The translations under genes and the position numbers were made by a program. This document shows positions 19,523-29,521 of a stretch of 64,000 nt of DNA, in pieces. A model generated the notes under the pieces. It was given only the letters and a program-made list of their open reading frames with translations, had not been told where the DNA came from and did not search any database. Source of the DNA: Rothia uropygialis (GTDB lineage: Bacteria > Actinomycetota > Actinomycetes > Actinomycetales > Micrococcaceae). How positions within the stretch are numbered: the first letter of the stretch is position 1; each line of letters opens with the position of its first letter. Location of the stretch: assembly GCF_004137765.1 (NCBI RefSeq), contig NZ_NOIS01000002.1, positions 248,001-312,000 on the forward strand, read 5' to 3'.

Positions 19523-20290
19523 TCAGCGCCAGGGTCCGATCATCGCGTTGATGACCGCGATCGCCGCTGCCCCCGCCGTCGAGCTCCTCAGGACATCCGT
19601 GCCCAGTACCGCGCACTGAGCACCTGCTTGCTCCAGTGTCTCGACCTCGTGAGGGGATATCCCGCCTTCCGGGCCCACAACGACGAAGGTGCGGCCGGAA
19701 TCAGCGCCATTATTCGCCGTCTGGGCCGAATCAAGGTACTCCACGAGGCTCACCGCGGCTTCCTCATGGAGCACGACCATCCGGTCCCCTTGCTCCATGA
19801 GCCGGGAGACCTGGGAGGTCGCGAGCAATTCACCGACGTGAGGGACCAAAGAGCGCCTGGCCTGCTTGGCCGCCGCCGATACCGTCTTGACCCATTTCGC
19901 GTGGGCTTTCGCCGCGCGGTCGGCCTTCCATCGCACAATGCTTCGCTCGGCCTGCCACGGGATGATCGCGCTGGCGCCCAGTTCGGTGGCCATTTCGACT
20001 GCCATGAGGTCGCGGTCGCCCTTGGCAAGCGCCTGGACCAACACGACCGAACTGGATGGGTCTTCGAGCGGCCCTGACACGACGGACACGGCCAGACCAT
20101 CAGGAAGGATTTCTCCGACGACACCGCAGACGCGATGACCGCGTCCATCAACCAGGTCGAGGGGTTCTCCCACGCCGAGTCGTTTCACGGTCTTGGCGTG
20201 GTGCCCCTCCGAACCCACTAATTCGTAAGACTCCCCGGGGGTCAAGGATCCGATGTCTTGCGGTTCGACGTAGAAAACGGGGTGTGTCAT
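19523..20290 (-). CDS. rsmE: 16S rRNA (uracil-1498-N3)-methyltransferase RsmE
   Basis: Methylates U1498 of 16S rRNA using S-adenosylmethionine. It is a SPOUT-fold protein of 255 residues: an N-terminal PUA-like domain (HHAKTVKRLGVGEPLDLVDG) and a knotted C-terminal domain with ALAKGDRDLMAVEMATELG, VVVGPEGGISPHEVE and the knot sequence LGTDVLRSSTAGAAAI. It begins nine bases after the dnaJ stop, and the hrcA-dnaJ-rsmE order is widespread, so it is part of the heat-shock transcript. The plus-strand lipoprotein gene ends six bases from its stop. Confidence 0.95.
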   Translation of the reverse strand: MTHPVFYVEPQDIGSLTPGESYELVGSEGHHAKTVKRLGVGEPLDLVDGRGHRVCGVVGEILPDGLAVSVVSGPLEDPSSSVVLVQALAKGDRDLMAVEMATELGASAIIPWQAERSIVRWKADRAAKAHAKWVKTVSAAAKQARRSLVPHVGELLATSQVSRLMEQGDRMVVLHEEAAVSLVEYLDSAQTANNGADSGRTFVVVGPEGGISPHEVETLEQAGAQCAVLGTDVLRSSTAGAAAIAVINAMIGPWR

Positions 20291-20299
20291 GGAAGCCGG

Positions 20300-21430
20300 T
20301 CAGTCCTGGAAGCGGTCCCGCAGGCGCGAGAAGAATCCGAGTCCCGTGTTCTGCATCGTCTCGCCGACGACGTCGTCCTCTCCCCGGAGCTCGGCAAGCT
20401 TGCGCAACAGTTCCCGTTGCTCGTCGTTGATCTTCGAAGGCGTTTCGACCTCAAAATGAACAACGATGTTGCCGCGTCCGGTACCGCGGAGCTTGGTGAC
20501 GCCCAGGTCCCGAAGCGTGGTCGTCTGACCGGTCTGGGTTCCGGGTTTGACCGTGACGTCCTGTGTGCCGTCGAAGGTTTCCAGGCTAATGGTGGTGCCC
20601 AACGCTGCCGCGGTCATGGGCACCGTCATGGTGGCGTGGAGGTCATCCCCTTCGCGCGTAAAGGTTTCGTCCGGGTTCACGCGGAGCTCGACGTAGAGGT
20701 CCCCGTTCGGTCCACCCCCGGTTCCGGCTTCGCCTTCGCCGCTGAGTCGAATTCTCGTACCGGTCGAAACGCCAGCCGGGATCTTGAGGGTCAGCGGCTT
20801 GCGCTGACGCACTCGGCCCTCGCCGTAGCATTCGGGGCACGGGTGCTTGATGACCGTGCCGAAGCCTCGGCAACTGGGGCACTCGGCCGTGGTGACGACA
20901 TTGCCAAGAATGGACTGGACCTGACGCTGAATATGACCTTGCCCGTGGCAGACGTCGCAGGTTTCGGGCTCGGTGCCCTTCTCGGTTCCTTTCCCCTCGC
21001 ACAGGGAGCAGGTCACGGCGGTATCCACGGTGACTTCTTTTTCTGTGCCGAACACGGCGTCCCGCAGGTTGACCCGTACGTTGATGAGGGCGTCCTGGCC
21101 TTGACGCACACGGCTTTCCGGGCCGCGAGGTCCGCCGGCGCCCTGGAAGAACGTTTCGAAGATATCCGAGAAGCCGAAGCCGCTGCCGGGGAAACCGCCG
21201 CCATAACCGGTGTTATTGCCGTTCTCGTTCCCCGTGGTGTCATACACGCGGCGCTTGTCCGGGTCCGAGAGGATGTCGTGGGCGTGGGAGACACGCTTGA
21301 ATTCCTCCGCCGCCTCGGGCGAAGGGTTCACATCCGGATGCAAGGTGCGCGCCTTCTTGCGGTACGCTTTCTTGATTTCTTCTGGACTGGCGTCTCGCGA
21401 GACGCCGAGAGTCTGGTAGTGGTCGCTCAC
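20300..21430 (-). CDS. dnaJ: Molecular chaperone DnaJ (second, HrcA-linked copy type)
   Basis: An Hsp40 co-chaperone that stimulates DnaK. It has the J domain (residues 1-65) with [13 protein letters not shown] containing the HPD triad, a Gly/Phe region ([17 protein letters not shown]), four zinc-finger repeats ([32 protein letters not shown]) and the C-terminal substrate domain. The GTG at 21430 is chosen because AAGGA lies upstream and [10 protein letters not shown] is the usual N-terminus. The total of 376 residues is normal. It follows hrcA by 67 bases and is expected to be under the CIRCE element at 22566-22592. Confidence 0.95.
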   Translation of the reverse strand: MSDHYQTLGVSRDASPEEIKKAYRKKARTLHPDVNPSPEAAEEFKRVSHAHDILSDPDKRRVYDTTGNENGNNTGYGGGFPGSGFGFSDIFETFFQGAGGPRGPESRVRQGQDALINVRVNLRDAVFGTEKEVTVDTAVTCSLCEGKGTEKGTEPETCDVCHGQGHIQRQVQSILGNVVTTAECPSCRGFGTVIKHPCPECYGEGRVRQRKPLTLKIPAGVSTGTRIRLSGEGEAGTGGGPNGDLYVELRVNPDETFTREGDDLHATMTVPMTAAALGTTISLETFDGTQDVTVKPGTQTGQTTTLRDLGVTKLRGTGRGNIVVHFEVETPSKINDEQRELLRKLAELRGEDDVVGETMQNTGLGFFSRLRDRFQD

Positions 21431-21497
21431 TGATGTTCCTTGATCTGCGGTCGGAAACCGCCTGGGTTCCAATTCGTCAACGGCTGTGTGCGCGGAT

Positions 21498-22511
21498 TTA
21501 TTCGTTCAAGATGCGGGAGAGGTACCGCGCGACGGCCCTCACCGCGGACATGGTGCCTGGATAATCCATTCGTGTCGGCCCGACGATGCCCAATTTCGAG
21601 GCGAGCTGCGGCCCGTACCCCGTCGCAATCACGGATGCGTCAGACAGCGGGGTGTCCGAATTCTCCCGCCCGATCCGGACGGAGACGCCCCTGGCGTCCT
21701 CACCGATTTCGGAAAGCAACCGCAACATGACGACTTGCTCTTCCAGTACGTCGAGGATGGGTGCGATGCTGCGGTTGAAGTCGTCCGTGGACTCCGCGAG
21801 ATAGGAAGTACCCGCCATGAGCAGGCGTTCTTCCTGCTCGCCTCGACCCAGGATAGTCACCATTCCGGCAAGAATCCTGGCCGAAGCACGATGCGCTGGC
21901 TCACATTCTGCGATCGCGGGCACCAGCGAAGCCTCCAAATCCCCCACGGGGCGGTCCAGGATCGCGTCGAGGAAGCTGCGACGAATTCCTTTCAACGTCT
22001 CTTCCGAGAGTTCCTCAGGGATCTCGACGACGCGCTGGCCGACTCCGCCTCGAGTCGTGATCATGACAACCAGAACGAATCGCGGAGCCATGGTCACCAG
22101 TTCAAGATGCCGGACTTTCGCCCCGGTCCGGGTCGGGTACTGGACAAGTGCAACCTGCCGCGTCAATTGGGATAGCAGACGGACAGTCTTTTCCATCATC
22201 TGATCGACATCGTCTGAGGAGTCCAAGAAACTCGTGATCGCCCGACGTTCCGCGACGGACAGCGGCTTGATCGATGCGATCTGATCCACGAATGCGCGGT
22301 ACCCCTTGTCCGTGGGTATTCGACCTGCACTTGCGTGGGGGGCCATGATCATTCCGGCATCTTCCAGGGCGGCCATGTCATTACGGACGGTCGCGCTGGA
22401 GACACCGAGTTTGTGGCGGTCGACCAAGGCTTTTGAACCGACGGGCTCACGCGAGTGCACGTAGTCCTCGACGATCGCGCTCAGGACATCGAGCCGGCGT
22501 GGCTTGTTCAC
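21498..22511 (-). CDS. hrcA: Heat-inducible transcription repressor HrcA
   Basis: Represses chaperone genes by binding CIRCE; activity depends on GroEL in other bacteria. The 337-residue protein has the winged-helix N-terminus ([58 protein letters not shown]) and the GAF-like dimerisation domain with VSVRIGREN. The GTG at 22511 has GAGGAGG upstream and gives the standard start NKPRRLDVL; a longer frame begins at 22565, inside the operator region, and is rejected. A CIRCE element lies 55-81 bases upstream, which implies autoregulation. Confidence 0.95.
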   Translation of the reverse strand: MNKPRRLDVLSAIVEDYVHSREPVGSKALVDRHKLGVSSATVRNDMAALEDAGMIMAPHASAGRIPTDKGYRAFVDQIASIKPLSVAERRAITSFLDSSDDVDQMMEKTVRLLSQLTRQVALVQYPTRTGAKVRHLELVTMAPRFVLVVMITTRGGVGQRVVEIPEELSEETLKGIRRSFLDAILDRPVGDLEASLVPAIAECEPAHRASARILAGMVTILGRGEQEERLLMAGTSYLAESTDDFNRSIAPILDVLEEQVVMLRLLSEIGEDARGVSVRIGRENSDTPLSDASVIATGYGPQLASKLGIVGPTRMDYPGTMSAVRAVARYLSRILNE

Positions 22512-22565
22512 GGTCTCGCCCTCCTCGCAAAATCCTGACTGTAGATGGTTCGTGGTAGGAGCCAA

Positions 22566-22592
22566 TTGGCACTCCCCCGGTCCGACTGCTAA
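22566..22592 (-). promoter_or_regulatory. CIRCE operator (HrcA-binding site)
   Basis: On the plus strand, TTGGCACTC-N9-GACTGCTAA matches the CIRCE consensus TTAGCACTC-N9-GAGTGCTAA at 16 of 18 arm positions with the exact nine-base spacer. It sits between hrcA and the divergent DUF3097 gene. A TAGACT -10-like hexamer overlaps its upstream edge on the hrcA strand. Confidence 0.9.
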
Positions 22593-22720
22593 GTCTACGC
22601 CGCATGTCGGCTGTCGAAAAACGCACCGCAGGATGCTCAGCTCTCGGCGGAGAGGCTATATTGGCGACGGGCTGCGCGCCCGCATCTTGGAAATTTTTGG
22701 ACCACAGAACAGGAAGTTGC

Positions 22721-23587
22721 ATGGATCGCTACGGATGGGGCCCGCAGGAACTGGGCAGCGCCGGATTGAGCAACCAGCCCCCCGAGCCCCGTGACCTGGA
22801 AGTCCGAAAGGACATGGTCATCGAGGAGGTCCAATCCGGGTGGGTGGGCGCGGCGGTGAGCTTGCAGTCGATCGGCGGCCAACGCGTGGTCGGGCTCGAG
22901 GACCGCCATGGATCTGTCCGGTCTTTCCCTCTGGGACATGGGTTCCTGTACGAAGGCGAGCCCGTGCACCTCGTGCCTCCCCGTGCGCGAACGTCATCGA
23001 AGCCCCAACGTACGCGTTCGGGTTCGCTCGCGGTCCCGGGAGCCAAGGCCAGAAAAGCGCGGGCATCGCGCATGCTGGTCGAAGGCCTGCACGACGCGGA
23101 GTTGATCGAGAAGGTGTGGGGAGATGACCTTCGCATCGAGGGCATCGTCGTCGAACCGATGCATGGCTTGGACCATGTCTCCGACATCATCCGAGAATTC
23201 GAGCCCGGTCCCGAGCGGAGATTGGGAATCCTCGCGGACCATTTGGTCACGGGCAGCAAAGAATCAAGACTTGCCGAGCAGGCCATGAAGGTACCGGGTT
23301 CCCGAGGCAACGTATTGTTCGTCGGTCATCCGTATGTGGACGTGTGGGAGTCCGTGAAGCCGAAGGCCGTGGGCCTCCGCGAATGGCCCCAGGTCCCTCG
23401 CGGTGAAGACTGGAAAACCGGAATCCTCCGGAGAATCGGATGGCCTCACGAAACGCCTGCACAGCGAGCGGTGGCGTGGAAGAAGATCCTTGCCAGCGTC
23501 AATACCTATGCGGACTTGGACCCGGGAATTCTGGGCCCGGTTGAACACATCATCGATTTTCTGACGGCGACGCCCGGCGCCGCGTAA
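22721..23587 (+). CDS. DUF3097 protein
   Basis: A 288-residue actinobacterial protein of unknown function. The ATG at 22721 has AGGAAG four bases upstream and gives the family start MDRYGWGPQ. It looks soluble: an N-terminal region with SLQSIGGQRVVGLEDRHG and SVRSFPLGHGFLYEGEPVHL, then SRMLVEGLHDAELIEKVWGDDLR, which resembles a Toprim-like entry (conserved Glu in VEGLHDAEL and the later ILADHL), and a conserved C-terminus ending in VEHIIDFL. The Toprim resemblance is inference. It is divergent from hrcA and shares the region holding the CIRCE element, so heat-shock control is possible. Confidence 0.88.
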   Translation: MDRYGWGPQELGSAGLSNQPPEPRDLEVRKDMVIEEVQSGWVGAAVSLQSIGGQRVVGLEDRHGSVRSFPLGHGFLYEGEPVHLVPPRARTSSKPQRTRSGSLAVPGAKARKARASRMLVEGLHDAELIEKVWGDDLRIEGIVVEPMHGLDHVSDIIREFEPGPERRLGILADHLVTGSKESRLAEQAMKVPGSRGNVLFVGHPYVDVWESVKPKAVGLREWPQVPRGEDWKTGILRRIGWPHETPAQRAVAWKKILASVNTYADLDPGILGPVEHIIDFLTATPGAA

Positions 23588-23736
23588 AGGCCTGCCTCGG
23601 CCCCAGAGCCTTGGCACCGAACCGCAATCCGTGGCAGTGTAACGGTAAGCACGTACCCGTTTGGTTCAACTAATCGGTAATATTTGGAATCGCGTCCTTG
23701 ACGCTTTCATGTCTGCCCGAAAGAAAAGGCGAGGTT

Positions 23737-24156
23737 TTGACGACCACTTCCACCGATAAGAGACCCCCGTTCGAAGGTGTGTCCGCGACTCCGGAGCCTC
23801 TTAGCGTCAAAGACGATCGTTCGATGGCCACGATGGCCCACTTCGGCGGTGTCGTAGGTTGCGTTCCGGCCGCGATCATCTACGCAACCTTGCGGGCACG
23901 TGGCCGCTTCACCGCTCAAGAGGCTCGCGAGGCCCTGAATTTCACGTTGCTGCCGTCGGTGGTCGTCGTGGTGAGCGTCGCGCTCTCGGTGGTTCCCGGG
24001 ATCGGCTGGATCTTTGGGCTGATCGCGGCCGCTGTATGGGTTTACCTGGCGGTTTCCTCGCTCATTGCGGGAATCAGGGTGAACCGGGGCAATCCGTACC
24101 AGTACCACTACAACACGCGCGCCTTCGATTGGTTCTCCCGCCGCCGGCGGCGCTGA
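23737..24156 (+). CDS. DUF4870 small membrane protein
   Basis: A 139-residue protein whose core matches the DUF4870/Tic20-like family of small bacterial membrane proteins: MATMAHFGGVVGCVPAAIIY with the conserved His, then FTAQEAREALNFTLLPSVVV and a last helix plus AGIRVNRGNPYQYHY. There are three hydrophobic stretches. The start is uncertain: I use TTG at 23737, seven bases after AAGG; another TTG lies at 23698. The function of the family is not established. It converges on hemW with a 16-base gap. Confidence 0.8.
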   Translation: MTTTSTDKRPPFEGVSATPEPLSVKDDRSMATMAHFGGVVGCVPAAIIYATLRARGRFTAQEAREALNFTLLPSVVVVVSVALSVVPGIGWIFGLIAAAVWVYLAVSSLIAGIRVNRGNPYQYHYNTRAFDWFSRRRRR

Positions 24157-24172
24157 ACGCCACCGACAAGTC

Positions 24173-25399
24173 TCAGGCCGTCAGATCACGCACGACCGCG
24201 TCGCCCAGAAGACGTCCTTGGAGCGTCAGAAGTACGGTGCCGCCGTCGAGGGCTGCCTGGTCGATGAGTCCTTGATCTGCCAGCCACGAGGTTCGTTCAC
24301 GACCGTCAGTCCTCAGACTCGACAACGGCAAACCGTCGCGGATTCTGGCCGCCAGCATCACATTTTCCATATAGCGAGTGTCCTCGTCGAGGATCTCCCG
24401 AGCCGCCGCCGGTGAATCTTGGGCTCGCACTCGTTGCGCGTAAGGCAGCGGATGTTTCACATTCCACCAGCGCGTCCCGTTGACGTGGGAATGCGCTCCC
24501 GGGCCGATCCCCCACCAGTCCTGATTGCGCCAGTAAGCCAGATTGTGGCTGGACCGTGTTTCGACGGATCGAGACCAGTTCGACACTTCGTACCAACCGT
24601 ATCCGGCTTCCTCGAATAAACTGCTGGCCAGGAGATACATATCTGCTTGCTGGTCGTCGTCGACCGCCGTGTAGACGCCTCTCGCGATCTGCGCCGCCAA
24701 CTTGGTGCCCGGCTCAACGATCAGGGAATAAGCGGAAATGTGGTCCGGTTCATAGCTGATCGCGGCCTCGACGGAAGTCCGCCACTCCTCGAGTGTCTCC
24801 CCGGGGGCGCCGGAGATCAGATCCACGGATACTTCCAAACCGATTTCCCGCGCCCACCGAACCACTATGGGCACGTTGGACGGCTCATGGGTTCGGTCCA
24901 GGATCCCGAGAACCCGTGGAACCGCGGACTGCATCCCGAAGGAAACTCGTGTGAAACCCGCTTGCTTGAGGGCAACGAGGTCTTCCCGCTCGACCGAATC
25001 CGGATTCGCTTCCGTAGTGACTTCGGCTCCGGGCGCCAAGCCAAACGTTTCGACGGCAGTTCGGAGGATCTCAACCAGGTCGTCGGTCGGAATACGCGTC
25101 GGGGTGCCCCCACCGAAAAATACGGAGTGAAGAGGGCGCTGCTTCACCCCCGAGGCCTGCAAAACCTCGCGAGCAAAATACAGCTCTCGCAGGGCATCTT
25201 GCGCATACGTCAGACGGCCCACGCCCTCGCCGAAGTCTTCTTTGGCGTAGGTATTGAAATCGCAGTATCCACAGCGAACGGAACAGTACGGCACGTGGAC
25301 ATAGAGGCTCAACGTCCGTCCTTCGGCTTGCCGCAGGACGGACGGCGGCAGGAGGCCGTCGCGAGGGGCCGGATCGCCGGTTGGCTGAGCAGGACTCAC
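24173..25399 (-). CDS. hemW: Radical SAM protein HemW (heme chaperone, CPO-like)
   Basis: A member of the former HemN-like group, now regarded as a heme-binding chaperone that delivers heme to respiratory proteins. It has the radical SAM motif [11 protein letters not shown] (C-x3-C-x2-C), [40 protein letters not shown] and [14 protein letters not shown], and a C-terminal HemN_C domain. The C-x3-C-x2-C motif lacks the fourth Cys of true HemN, which supports HemW. I place the start at GTG 25399, overlapping the lepA stop as GTGA; the open frame extends 52 residues further upstream but runs inside lepA. It is coupled to lepA. Confidence 0.93.
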   Translation of the reverse strand: MSPAQPTGDPAPRDGLLPPSVLRQAEGRTLSLYVHVPYCSVRCGYCDFNTYAKEDFGEGVGRLTYAQDALRELYFAREVLQASGVKQRPLHSVFFGGGTPTRIPTDDLVEILRTAVETFGLAPGAEVTTEANPDSVEREDLVALKQAGFTRVSFGMQSAVPRVLGILDRTHEPSNVPIVVRWAREIGLEVSVDLISGAPGETLEEWRTSVEAAISYEPDHISAYSLIVEPGTKLAAQIARGVYTAVDDDQQADMYLLASSLFEEAGYGWYEVSNWSRSVETRSSHNLAYWRNQDWWGIGPGAHSHVNGTRWWNVKHPLPYAQRVRAQDSPAAAREILDEDTRYMENVMLAARIRDGLPLSSLRTDGRERTSWLADQGLIDQAALDGGTVLLTLQGRLLGDAVVRDLTA

Positions 25400-27252
25400 T
25401 TTTTCGGTTTGTCCTTGGCCTCGTCGGAGGAGCTGAGAGCTGCGACGAAGGCTTCTTGGGGCACTTCCACACGACCGATCGTCTTCATGCGTTTCTTGCC
25501 CTCCTTCTGCTTTTCCAGCAATTTCCGTTTGCGGGAAATGTCGCCGCCGTAGCACTTGGACAAAACGTCCTTGCGGATGGCTCGGATGTTTTCTCGGGCA
25601 ATGATGCGCGATCCGATGGCCGCCTGAATCGGAACCTCGAACTGTTGCCTGGGAATGAGTTCCTTAAGCTTCGAGGCCATGGACACGCCGTAGGAATAGG
25701 CCTTGTCCCGGTGCGTAATCGCCGAGAAGGCGTCAACACGCTCGCCTTGGAGAAGAATGTCCACCTTCACCAGGTCCGATTCCTGCTGACCGTCCAACTT
25801 CCAGTCCAGGGAAGCGTAGCCACGGGTCCGGGACTTGAGGTGGTCGAAGAAGTCGAACACGATTTCGGCGAGTGGCAATCGGTAGCGCAGCTCCACACGT
25901 TCCTGCGACAGATAGTCCATTCCGCCGATCTGGCCGCGTCTGGATTGACACAATTCCATGATGGCGCCGACGAATTCGCTCGGCGAGATGATCGTGATCG
26001 CGACCATGGGTTCCGCGATGGTCTCCAGTTTCCCTTCGGGGAATTCGCTGGGGCTCGTGACGCGCAGGTAGGAACCGTCCTCCGCGACGACGTCGTAGAT
26101 GACGTTGGGTGCCGTGGAGATCAGGTCAAGGTTGAACTCTCGTTCCAAGCGTTCACGAATGATTTCCAGGTGGAGAAGCCCGAGGAACCCGCAACGGAAA
26201 CCGAATCCCAGGGCGGCCGACGTCTCCGGCTCGTAAACGAGGGCGGCGTCGTTGAGTTTGAGCTTGTCCAGCGCGTCACGGAGTACGGGGTAGTCCGATC
26301 CGTCGATGGGAAACAACCCCGAGAAGACCATCGGTTTGGGATCTTCGTACCCACCGAGTGATTCTTGTGCGGGTTTCCGGCCATCCGTGACGGTATCCCC
26401 GACGCGTGACTGGCGAACGTCCTTGACTCCCGTGATGAGGTAACCGACCTCCCCGACCCCGAGGCCTTCGGTCGGCTTCGGTTCGGGAGATATCACGCCG
26501 ATTTCCAGGAGTTCGTGTTCGGCGCCCGTCGACATCATGGCAATGCGTTGGCGCGGTGCGAGCTTGCCATCGACGACGCGCACGTAGGTGACAACTCCCC
26601 TGTACGAGTCGTACACGGAGTCAAAGATCATGGCACGTGCCGGAGCCTCCGGATCCCCCTGAGGAGCCGGGATCTCCCGGACAATTCTGTCCAGAAGATC
26701 CTCAACGCCTTCTCCGGTTTTGCCAGAGACCCTCAGGACGTCCTCGGGCTGGCCACCGATGAGGTTCGCGATTTCCTCGGCATATTTGTCAGGCTGCGCT
26801 GCGGGCAAGTCGATTTTGTTCAGGACCGGAATGATCGCTAGATCGTTTTCCATGGCCAGGTAAAGGTTGGCCAATGTTTGGGCCTCGATCCCCTGGGCCG
26901 CGTCCACCAGGAGCAATGCGCCTTCGCACGCTGCCAGGGAGCGAGAAACCTCGTAGGTGAAGTCGACGTGTCCGGGCGTATCGATCATGTTGAGCGCGTA
27001 GGACGACCCGTCCAGTTCCCAGGGCATTCGGACGGCCTGGGACTTGATGGTAATTCCGCGTTCGCGCTCGATGTCCATTCTGTCCAGGTACTGGGCCTTC
27101 ATCTGACGAGGCGTGACGACCCCAGTCGCCTGGAGCATACGGTCAGCGAGAGTCGACTTGCCGTGGTCGATGTGGGCGATGATGCAAAAGTTCCGAAGGA
27201 TGCTCGGATCGGTTGCGGCGGGCCGTGGGGCCTGACTCGCCTGAGGTGCCAC
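25396..27252 (-). CDS. lepA: Elongation factor 4 (LepA)
   Basis: A ribosomal GTPase implicated in 30S assembly and back-translocation. It has the EF-G-like GTPase domain with [29 protein letters not shown] and [12 protein letters not shown], then domains II, III and V, and the LepA-specific C-terminus ([18 protein letters not shown]-like sequence and [20 protein letters not shown]). The GTG at 27252 with GGAAAGGAAG upstream gives 618 residues, close to the family norm; the frame continues 20 residues upstream. It overlaps hemW by 4 bases and is divergent from the PemK-like gene. Confidence 0.96.
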   Translation of the reverse strand: MAPQASQAPRPAATDPSILRNFCIIAHIDHGKSTLADRMLQATGVVTPRQMKAQYLDRMDIERERGITIKSQAVRMPWELDGSSYALNMIDTPGHVDFTYEVSRSLAACEGALLLVDAAQGIEAQTLANLYLAMENDLAIIPVLNKIDLPAAQPDKYAEEIANLIGGQPEDVLRVSGKTGEGVEDLLDRIVREIPAPQGDPEAPARAMIFDSVYDSYRGVVTYVRVVDGKLAPRQRIAMMSTGAEHELLEIGVISPEPKPTEGLGVGEVGYLITGVKDVRQSRVGDTVTDGRKPAQESLGGYEDPKPMVFSGLFPIDGSDYPVLRDALDKLKLNDAALVYEPETSAALGFGFRCGFLGLLHLEIIRERLEREFNLDLISTAPNVIYDVVAEDGSYLRVTSPSEFPEGKLETIAEPMVAITIISPSEFVGAIMELCQSRRGQIGGMDYLSQERVELRYRLPLAEIVFDFFDHLKSRTRGYASLDWKLDGQQESDLVKVDILLQGERVDAFSAITHRDKAYSYGVSMASKLKELIPRQQFEVPIQAAIGSRIIARENIRAIRKDVLSKCYGGDISRKRKLLEKQKEGKKRMKTIGRVEVPQEAFVAALSSSDEAKDKPKK

Positions 27253-27354
27253 GGAAGACTTCCTTTCCTGGGTGTACGCACACGTGTGCCGGTCAATGAC
27301 CAAGTTTCCCACGTTTTCGCGTGGGGCGCGAAGTTCTCGCCTAAGCTGGAGGAC

Positions 27355-27885
27355 ATGAATGTCGACGGGTACACGATCAACCGCATTTTCCGGCTGACGA
27401 GGCGTGTCTTTCGCCAGGTTCGAAAAGCGCAGAATGCTTCAAACAGAACGCCATCAGGTCCCGCTACAGGGAACCGGGCCTCACGCGATGCGTCGGGCTA
27501 CAAGGGAGACTATCGCGGTCGCTTAAGAGCTGACTACGCGCCGAATCCGAATGGCCGCCCGGATCCCGGGGAAATAGTCTGGACCTGGGTCCCGTTCGAA
27601 GAAGACTATTCAAAAGGCAAAGACCGTCCGGTTCTTCTGGTGGGCCGCGATGGAGAGGACCTCTTGGGGTTGATGCTGACCAGCAAAGACCACAACAACA
27701 CCCACGAGCACGATGACCGATACGTGGACATCGGTTCCGGACCGTGGGATCCACAATCACGCCCGTCGGAGATCAAACTCGACCGCATCATCAGGGTGGA
27801 TCCGGACAATGTGCGACGCGAGGGGGCTTCCCTGGACCGTCGGACGTTCGATCTGGTGGTCTCCGCGGTGAATTCCCGCCCGTAG
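27355..27885 (+). CDS. PemK/MazF-like protein, no antitoxin visible
   Basis: A 176-residue protein whose C-terminal 110 residues fit the PemK/MazF fold: [28 protein letters not shown] (start, split here only for description), [11 protein letters not shown] and a terminal strand containing [12 protein letters not shown]. The N-terminal 65 residues are basic and low-complexity and not part of the toxin domain. Classical MazF/PemK proteins cleave RNA and are encoded beside an antitoxin; none is found here. The gene stands alone between lepA and rpsT, so it may be a housekeeping relative rather than a toxin. GGAGG lies two bases before the ATG, an unusually short spacing. Confidence 0.75.
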   Translation: MNVDGYTINRIFRLTRRVFRQVRKAQNASNRTPSGPATGNRASRDASGYKGDYRGRLRADYAPNPNGRPDPGEIVWTWVPFEEDYSKGKDRPVLLVGRDGEDLLGLMLTSKDHNNTHEHDDRYVDIGSGPWDPQSRPSEIKLDRIIRVDPDNVRREGASLDRRTFDLVVSAVNSRP

Positions 27886-28127
27886 AACGCGTTTCCGGGA
27901 TTCCGGCATGTACTTTGTGCTCGACTGCCGCGGCAGATGCTGCGTGGTCCAGCTCATTGCGTGTCCACCCTGGCCCGAGTCATTCGGCTCTGATAAACTC
28001 GATAGTTGTGTGTCCGATGGTCATCGGGCACTGCGGGCCGGATTGCCATAGGTATCCCCACGCCGCTCAGTCAAGATCCGGCTCGTTTGCCCTCACTGAC
28101 CTATTAGACAAAACAGAAAGTTTTTAC

Positions 28128-28391
28128 GTGGCTAACATCAAGTCTCAGAAGAAGCGCATCCTGACTAACGAGAAGGCGCGCCTACGCAACAACGCTTACA
28201 AGTCGGAGTTGCGTACCGCCGTCCGCAAAGTCAATGCTGCTGTTGAAGCCGGCAACAAGGAAGAGGCTCAAGAAGCTCTTCGCTTCGTCGGCAAAAAGTT
28301 CGACAAGGCTGTTAGCAAGGGAGTTCTTCACAAGAACAACGCTGCTAACAAGAAGTCGAGTCTCAGCAAGCGTGTCAACGCTCTGTCTTAG
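28128..28391 (+). CDS. rpsT: Small ribosomal subunit protein bS20
   Basis: Primary 16S rRNA-binding protein of the 30S subunit. The 87-residue, Lys/Arg/Ala-rich helical protein has the family pattern [31 protein letters not shown] and [19 protein letters not shown]. The start is GTG. The codon set is noticeably skewed to AAG, AAC and CGC, as in other highly expressed genes. The upstream 240-base gap contains a TAAACT hexamer (28013-28018) that could be the -10. A strong terminator follows 21 bases after the stop. It converges on holA. Confidence 0.97.
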   Translation: MANIKSQKKRILTNEKARLRNNAYKSELRTAVRKVNAAVEAGNKEEAQEALRFVGKKFDKAVSKGVLHKNNAANKKSSLSKRVNALS

Positions 28392-28412
28392 TCTGCAGCT
28401 AGAGAAGTGAGT

Positions 28413-28444
28413 CGAAAGGCCCCTCCATTCGGAGGGGCCTTTCG
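28413..28444. terminator. Terminator of rpsT, shared with holA
   Basis: A perfect 14-bp stem CGAAAGGCCCCTCC/GGAGGGGCCTTTCG with an ATTC loop is followed on the plus strand by TTTTCT. On the minus strand it is 24 bases after the holA stop and could also end the com/holA transcript. Confidence 0.93.
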
Positions 28445-28468
28445 TTTTCTCCGACCAGGCGCTTCGCC

Positions 28469-29473
28469 CTACCTGGAGCCTGCCGTGGACAGCGCCAGGA
28501 CCGCCCGTTCCAAGGCATAAACCGGATCTTGGGCCTCACCCTTGACTTGGGCATCCGCTGCGGCGAGGCTCCTGATCACTTGGCTCAGTGCTTCCGAACT
28601 GAACCGCCGTGAGTCGCGTTGTGCTTGTTCGATCTGCCACGGGGCCAGTCCCAGCGATTTGGCCAGGGTATTCGGGGTTTCCCTCCGGCCGTGGACCTGC
28701 GCTATGTGCCGGACACGAGCGGCAATGGCTCCGACCAAAGGGACCGGGTCGACTCCCGAATCCAGCGCCTGTCTCAGGGACCGAAGGGCGAAACCGCTGT
28801 TGCCGCTGACCGCGGCATCCGCGACCTTGAAAGCAGTCACCTCAACTCGTCCGCCGTAGTATTTCTCCACGACTTGATCCGTGACGGTAGCAGGCCCGTC
28901 CGCTATCAGTTGGTGGCTGGCCGCGGCGAGCTCGGAGACATCGCTGCCGGCCGCGGCAATGAGCATGCGGGCCGCATCGGGCTCGATGCGACGCTGATCG
29001 GCCCGGAAAGTCTGGTACACGAAATCCGTCTTGTCCCGGTCCGTTTTGAGGGGTTTGCACTCGACCACGGGAGCTCGAGACTTCCTCACAGCGTCGATCA
29101 ATCTCTTCCCGCGGTTGCCTCCCCCGTGGTGGAGAATCACGACTGACTCCGGGTCAGGAGACTCGACGTACGGGATAGCCTCGGCGAGGAACTCGTCGTT
29201 CATCTTCTCGAGTTCGCTGACCACGACGACACGAGCGTCTCCGAAGAGCGAAGGACTCGTGGCCATGGCCAGAGAACCGGGGGTGTAGTCCTTCCCGGAA
29301 AGCTCGTGGACCTCAACCTCGCCGCGGCCTTCGCGTACCGCCGCCACGAGCCGCCGCCTCGCCTGGGACGCGAAGTACTCTTCGGGCCCATAGAGCAGGA
29401 CGACAGGCGCGGGCTCGACTTCGCGCCAATTCGGGCCGCCCGAGGAATCGCGGGCTGATCTACGTGGGGGCAC
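28469..29473 (-). CDS. holA: DNA polymerase III subunit delta
   Basis: The clamp-loader subunit that opens the beta clamp. The 334-residue protein has the HolA N-terminal AAA-like domain without a P-loop (VVLLYGPEEYFASQARRRLV, SLFGDARVVVVSELEKM, VVILHHGGGNRGKRL), the domain with LIAAAGSDVSELAAASHQL and the C-terminal collar helices (GSR end). GTG start with GGAGAA upstream. It follows comEC by 48 bases. The comEA-comEC-holA order is common across bacteria and supports the call. Weakly conserved family, but the fit is good along the whole length. Confidence 0.92.
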   Translation of the reverse strand: MPPRRSARDSSGGPNWREVEPAPVVLLYGPEEYFASQARRRLVAAVREGRGEVEVHELSGKDYTPGSLAMATSPSLFGDARVVVVSELEKMNDEFLAEAIPYVESPDPESVVILHHGGGNRGKRLIDAVRKSRAPVVECKPLKTDRDKTDFVYQTFRADQRRIEPDAARMLIAAAGSDVSELAAASHQLIADGPATVTDQVVEKYYGGRVEVTAFKVADAAVSGNSGFALRSLRQALDSGVDPVPLVGAIAARVRHIAQVHGRRETPNTLAKSLGLAPWQIEQAQRDSRRFSSEALSQVIRSLAAADAQVKGEAQDPVYALERAVLALSTAGSR

Positions 29474-29521
29474 AGGGTTTCTCCATGAGGCGAACGGTGG
29501 TGCAATGCGGGTGGTGAAAAG

